Source: Enterobacter sp. Bisph1
Lineage (GTDB): Bacteria; Pseudomonadota; Gammaproteobacteria; Enterobacterales; Enterobacteriaceae
Length of the DNA stretch: 64,000 nt
NCBI RefSeq assembly: GCF_000814905.1
Contig: NZ_JXAG01000030.1
Span: 93,761 to 157,760, forward strand
Direction: 5' to 3'
Below are positions 62,332 to 64,000 of this stretch, one piece after another (the first letter of the stretch is position 1; every line of letters begins with the position of its first letter). The notes beneath the pieces are model-generated. The model was not told where the DNA came from. It worked only from the letters and a program-made list of their open reading frames with translations, and ran no database searches. Made by a program: the position numbers and the translations under genes.

Positions 62332-62352
62332 CAAAATCAAAAACAATTTCCA
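62332..62352 (-). promoter_or_regulatory. IclR operator of aceBAK
   Basis: On the minus strand TGGAAATTGTTTT followed by TGATTTTG, about 100 bases before aceB. It agrees with the E. coli aceB IclR site as I remember it. IclR bound here blocks transcription of the glyoxylate operon. Confidence 0.82.
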
Positions 62353-62432
62353 TTTTTAATTTAAAATGCAATTAAGGTGTTGATCTTAGAAGAGTTAAAG
62401 TTTAAATGCGTTGAGAAGTGATTTTCGCAAAC

Positions 62433-62455
62433 AAAAAAGGCACCCGAAGGTGCCT
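62433..62455 (-). terminator. Rho-independent terminator of metA
   Basis: On the minus strand AGGCACC-TTCG-GGTGCCT is followed by TTTTT, 20 bases past the metA stop. A UUCG-capped intrinsic terminator. Confidence 0.94.
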
Positions 62456-62475
62456 GAGATAAGGGGCTGAAACGC

Positions 62476-63405
62476 TTAATCCAGCGTTGGATTCATATGG
62501 CGCAGATCGTATGGCGTGATTTGGTAGACGTAATAGTTGAGCCAGTTGATAAACAGCAAATTGCCGTGGCTGCGCCAGGAGGCGCGCGGTGTGTTCTGCG
62601 GATCGTTTTGCGGAAAGTAGTTATAGGGCAGTTCAGGGTTGAGACCGGCATCCGCATCGCGGAAGTATTCGTTTGCCAGCGTATTGTCATCATATTCAGG
62701 GTGGCCGGTAACGAAGGCGATCCGTTTGTCTTTGCTGGCGAAGAGATAGGCATCGCCCTCTTCCGTTTCGGCAAGGATCTCTAAATCGGTATAGTCGCGG
62801 ATAAGGGCGCTCGGGAAATCAGCATAACGCGAGTGCGGAGCCAGAAAAACATCATCAAATCCGCGCGTCAGCAGCGCGTGCGGCTGGAGAATATGGTGCT
62901 CGTATACGCCGGAGAGTTTTTCAATGCGGGTTTGCTTAGGGATACCGTAAAGAATGTTAAGCGCAGCTTGTACTGCCCAACAGACAAACAGGGTTGAGGT
63001 AACATGATCTTTAGCCCATTCGAGAACCTGCTCGATTTGCGGCCAGTAAGCCACGTCATTAAATTCGACCAGGCCTAACGGTGCGCCGGTGACGATTAGA
63101 CCATCATAGTTCTCATCGCGGATATCTTCGAAGTTACAGTAAAAGGTATCGAGGTGCTCCGCAGGCGTATTGCGCGACTCGCGCGCATCAATACGTAGCA
63201 AGCGCACATCCACCTGCAGCGGTGAGTTCGATAGCAGACGCAGGAACTGGTTTTCTGTCTCGATCTTCTTTGGCATCAGATTCAGGATCAACACCTTTAG
63301 CGGGCGAATTTCCTGTACCGTTGCGCGCGATGTGGTCATCACAAAGACGTTTTCATCACGCAAGAAATTGACGGCTGGCAGCTCGTCCTGCACCCGAATC
63401 GGCAT
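62476..63405 (-). CDS. metA: Homoserine O-succinyltransferase
   Basis: 309 residues, E. coli length. A class I glutamine-amidotransferase-like fold with the acyl-carrying Cys in [12 protein letters not shown] (about C142), the catalytic His and Glu in [10 protein letters not shown], and the N-terminal [15 protein letters not shown]. It makes O-succinylhomoserine, the first step of methionine synthesis. MetH in this window does the last step. Control is by MetJ through the boxes at 63424. Confidence 0.98.
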   Translation of the reverse strand: MPIRVQDELPAVNFLRDENVFVMTTSRATVQEIRPLKVLILNLMPKKIETENQFLRLLSNSPLQVDVRLLRIDARESRNTPAEHLDTFYCNFEDIRDENYDGLIVTGAPLGLVEFNDVAYWPQIEQVLEWAKDHVTSTLFVCWAVQAALNILYGIPKQTRIEKLSGVYEHHILQPHALLTRGFDDVFLAPHSRYADFPSALIRDYTDLEILAETEEGDAYLFASKDKRIAFVTGHPEYDDNTLANEYFRDADAGLNPELPYNYFPQNDPQNTPRASWRSHGNLLFINWLNYYVYQITPYDLRHMNPTLD

Positions 63406-63423
63406 AACTTATATCCTCACTGC

Positions 63424-63455
63424 ATACGTTTACACGTTTAGACATCCAGATAGCC
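63424..63455 (-). promoter_or_regulatory. Four tandem MetJ boxes upstream of metA
   Basis: On the minus strand four abutting 8-mers resemble the met box AGACGTCT: GGCTATCT, GGATGTCT, AAACGTGT and AAACGTAT, starting 19 bases before metA. MetJ with S-adenosylmethionine binds such tandem arrays cooperatively. The rest of 63456-63730 shows no gene. Confidence 0.85.
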
Positions 63456-63730
63456 GAAGATACCCAGGAATCGGCGAAATGTCGAGTCCGCAAGTAGAAG
63501 GTGAGAAACTTTCACGTCACGCGCTTTGTTAAGCCTGATTAATGATTGATGGCTTGCTGCCATTACTGAAGGATGGCGTTTGATTTAAGTCCATCGGCAC
63601 TTACTTACCGCCAGGAGGGTTTGGCTGGAGACGACTATTGGGTAAATGCATCCGCACTGTGAGGCAGATAAAAGGATAAAGCGCGAAATTCTTAAGTGGT
63701 TTTGCAGGGTTCTGGCTGCGGAAGAAACGC

Positions 63731-63757
63731 AAAAAGGCCATCCGTCAGGATGGCCTT
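63731..63757 (-). terminator. rRNA operon terminator (T1 type)
   Basis: On the minus strand AAGGCCATCC-TGAC-GGATGGCCTT is followed by TTTGCGTTTC, the well-known rrn T1 form, 11 bases after the 5S gene. Confidence 0.95.
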
Positions 63758-63768
63758 CTGCTTGTTTG

Positions 63769-63888
63769 ATGCCTGGCAGTTCCCTACTCTCGCATGGGGA
63801 GACCCCACACTACCATCGGCGCTACGGCGTTTCACTTCTGAGTTCGGCATGGGGTCAGGTGGGACCACCGCGCTGTTGCCGCCAGGCA
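63769..63888 (-). rRNA. rrf: 5S ribosomal RNA
   Basis: A 120-base match by eye to enterobacterial 5S rRNA: 5' end TGCCTGGCGGC at 63888, internal CCGAACTCAGAAGTGAAACG, and 3' end AACTGCCAGGCAT. The terminal helix TGCCTGGC / GCCAGGCA closes properly. It is the last gene of an rRNA operon pointing left, in the position of E. coli rrnE next to metA. Confidence 0.97.
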
Positions 63889-64000
63889 AATTCTGTGCAC
63901 GAAACGAATCTTTTCCACTGAAGCGGCGTTGGCTGCACTTGCCAGGTCAGTCACATACTTCAGTATGCTCCTTCCCTGCCTGCGTTTGCCGCCTTGCCTC
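63889..64000 (-). other. Upstream flank of 5S rRNA (presumed 23S-5S spacer)
   Basis: The last 112 bases should be the 23S-5S spacer of the same operon. A small CATACTTCAGTATG hairpin is present at about 63954-63967. I do not recognise the 23S rRNA 3' end before the window closes. Confidence 0.5.

Noticed and set aside
63646..63921. Protein-coding ORFs across the 5S region
   Set aside because: They overlap the 5S rRNA gene and the rrn terminator.

Overview
The window is chromosomal DNA from a member of the Enterobacteriaceae close to Enterobacter, Kosakonia or Klebsiella, but not E. coli or Salmonella. Most proteins look near-identical to their E. coli counterparts, and the order follows the E. 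coli 90-92 min region: ssb, uvrA, yjbR, yjbQ, aphA, tyrB, alr, dnaB, qor, pspG, dusA, zur, yjbJ, dinF, lexA, dgkA, plsB, ubiA, ubiC, the maltose regulon, psiE, yjbHGFE, pgi, lysC, yjbD, rluF, yjbB, metH, iclR, aceKAB, metA and the 5S end of an rRNA operon. This synteny and these similarities are judged by eye from memory of E. coli; no search was run.

Layout. 1-4.4 kb: a partial cupin gene and two tandem inverse autotransporters (intimin/invasin type). 4.4-26.4 kb: housekeeping genes for DNA repair (ssb, uvrA, lexA with its SOS boxes), replication (dnaB), cell wall (alr), tRNA modification (dusA), stress (pspG), zinc (zur), phospholipid (plsB, dgkA) and ubiquinone (ubiC, ubiA). A PnuC-type transporter sits between alr and tyrB. 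26.5-34.2 kb: the divergent maltose operons malK-lamB-malM and malE-malF-malG around a shared MalT/CRP control region. 34.3-39.1 kb: psiE, a hexapeptide acyltransferase and the yjbEFGH exopolysaccharide operon. 39.1-41.8 kb: an AT-rich accessory island with an intact 230-codon gene, an overlapping 59-codon membrane protein gene and at least two decayed genes, none of which I can assign to a family.

41.8-52.6 kb: pgi and lysC, whose leader seems to have lost the lysine aptamer; rtcB; the stump of a slipin gene joined head to head with the stump of a bile-acid/pantoate-type symporter gene; a RelE/HigA-type toxin-antitoxin pair with a perfect palindromic operator; yjbD, rluF, yjbB; and an unassigned two-gene unit made of a 269-residue soluble protein and an overlapping four-helix membrane protein. 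52.6-63.4 kb: metH, iclR, the glyoxylate operon aceBAK with its IclR operator, and metA with four tandem MetJ boxes. The window ends in an rrn terminator and a complete 5S rRNA gene.

The backbone is conserved, and novelty is concentrated at a few junctions: next to ssb, alr/tyrB, psiE/yjbH, yjbE/pgi, lysC/yjbD and yjbB/metH. The best candidates for something undescribed are the yjbE/pgi cluster (39.3-41.3 kb) and the yjbB/metH pair (51.1-52.4 kb). Both place an unassigned gene directly before an overlapping membrane-protein gene, as effector/immunity or toxin/antitoxin loci often do; that functional reading is inference only.
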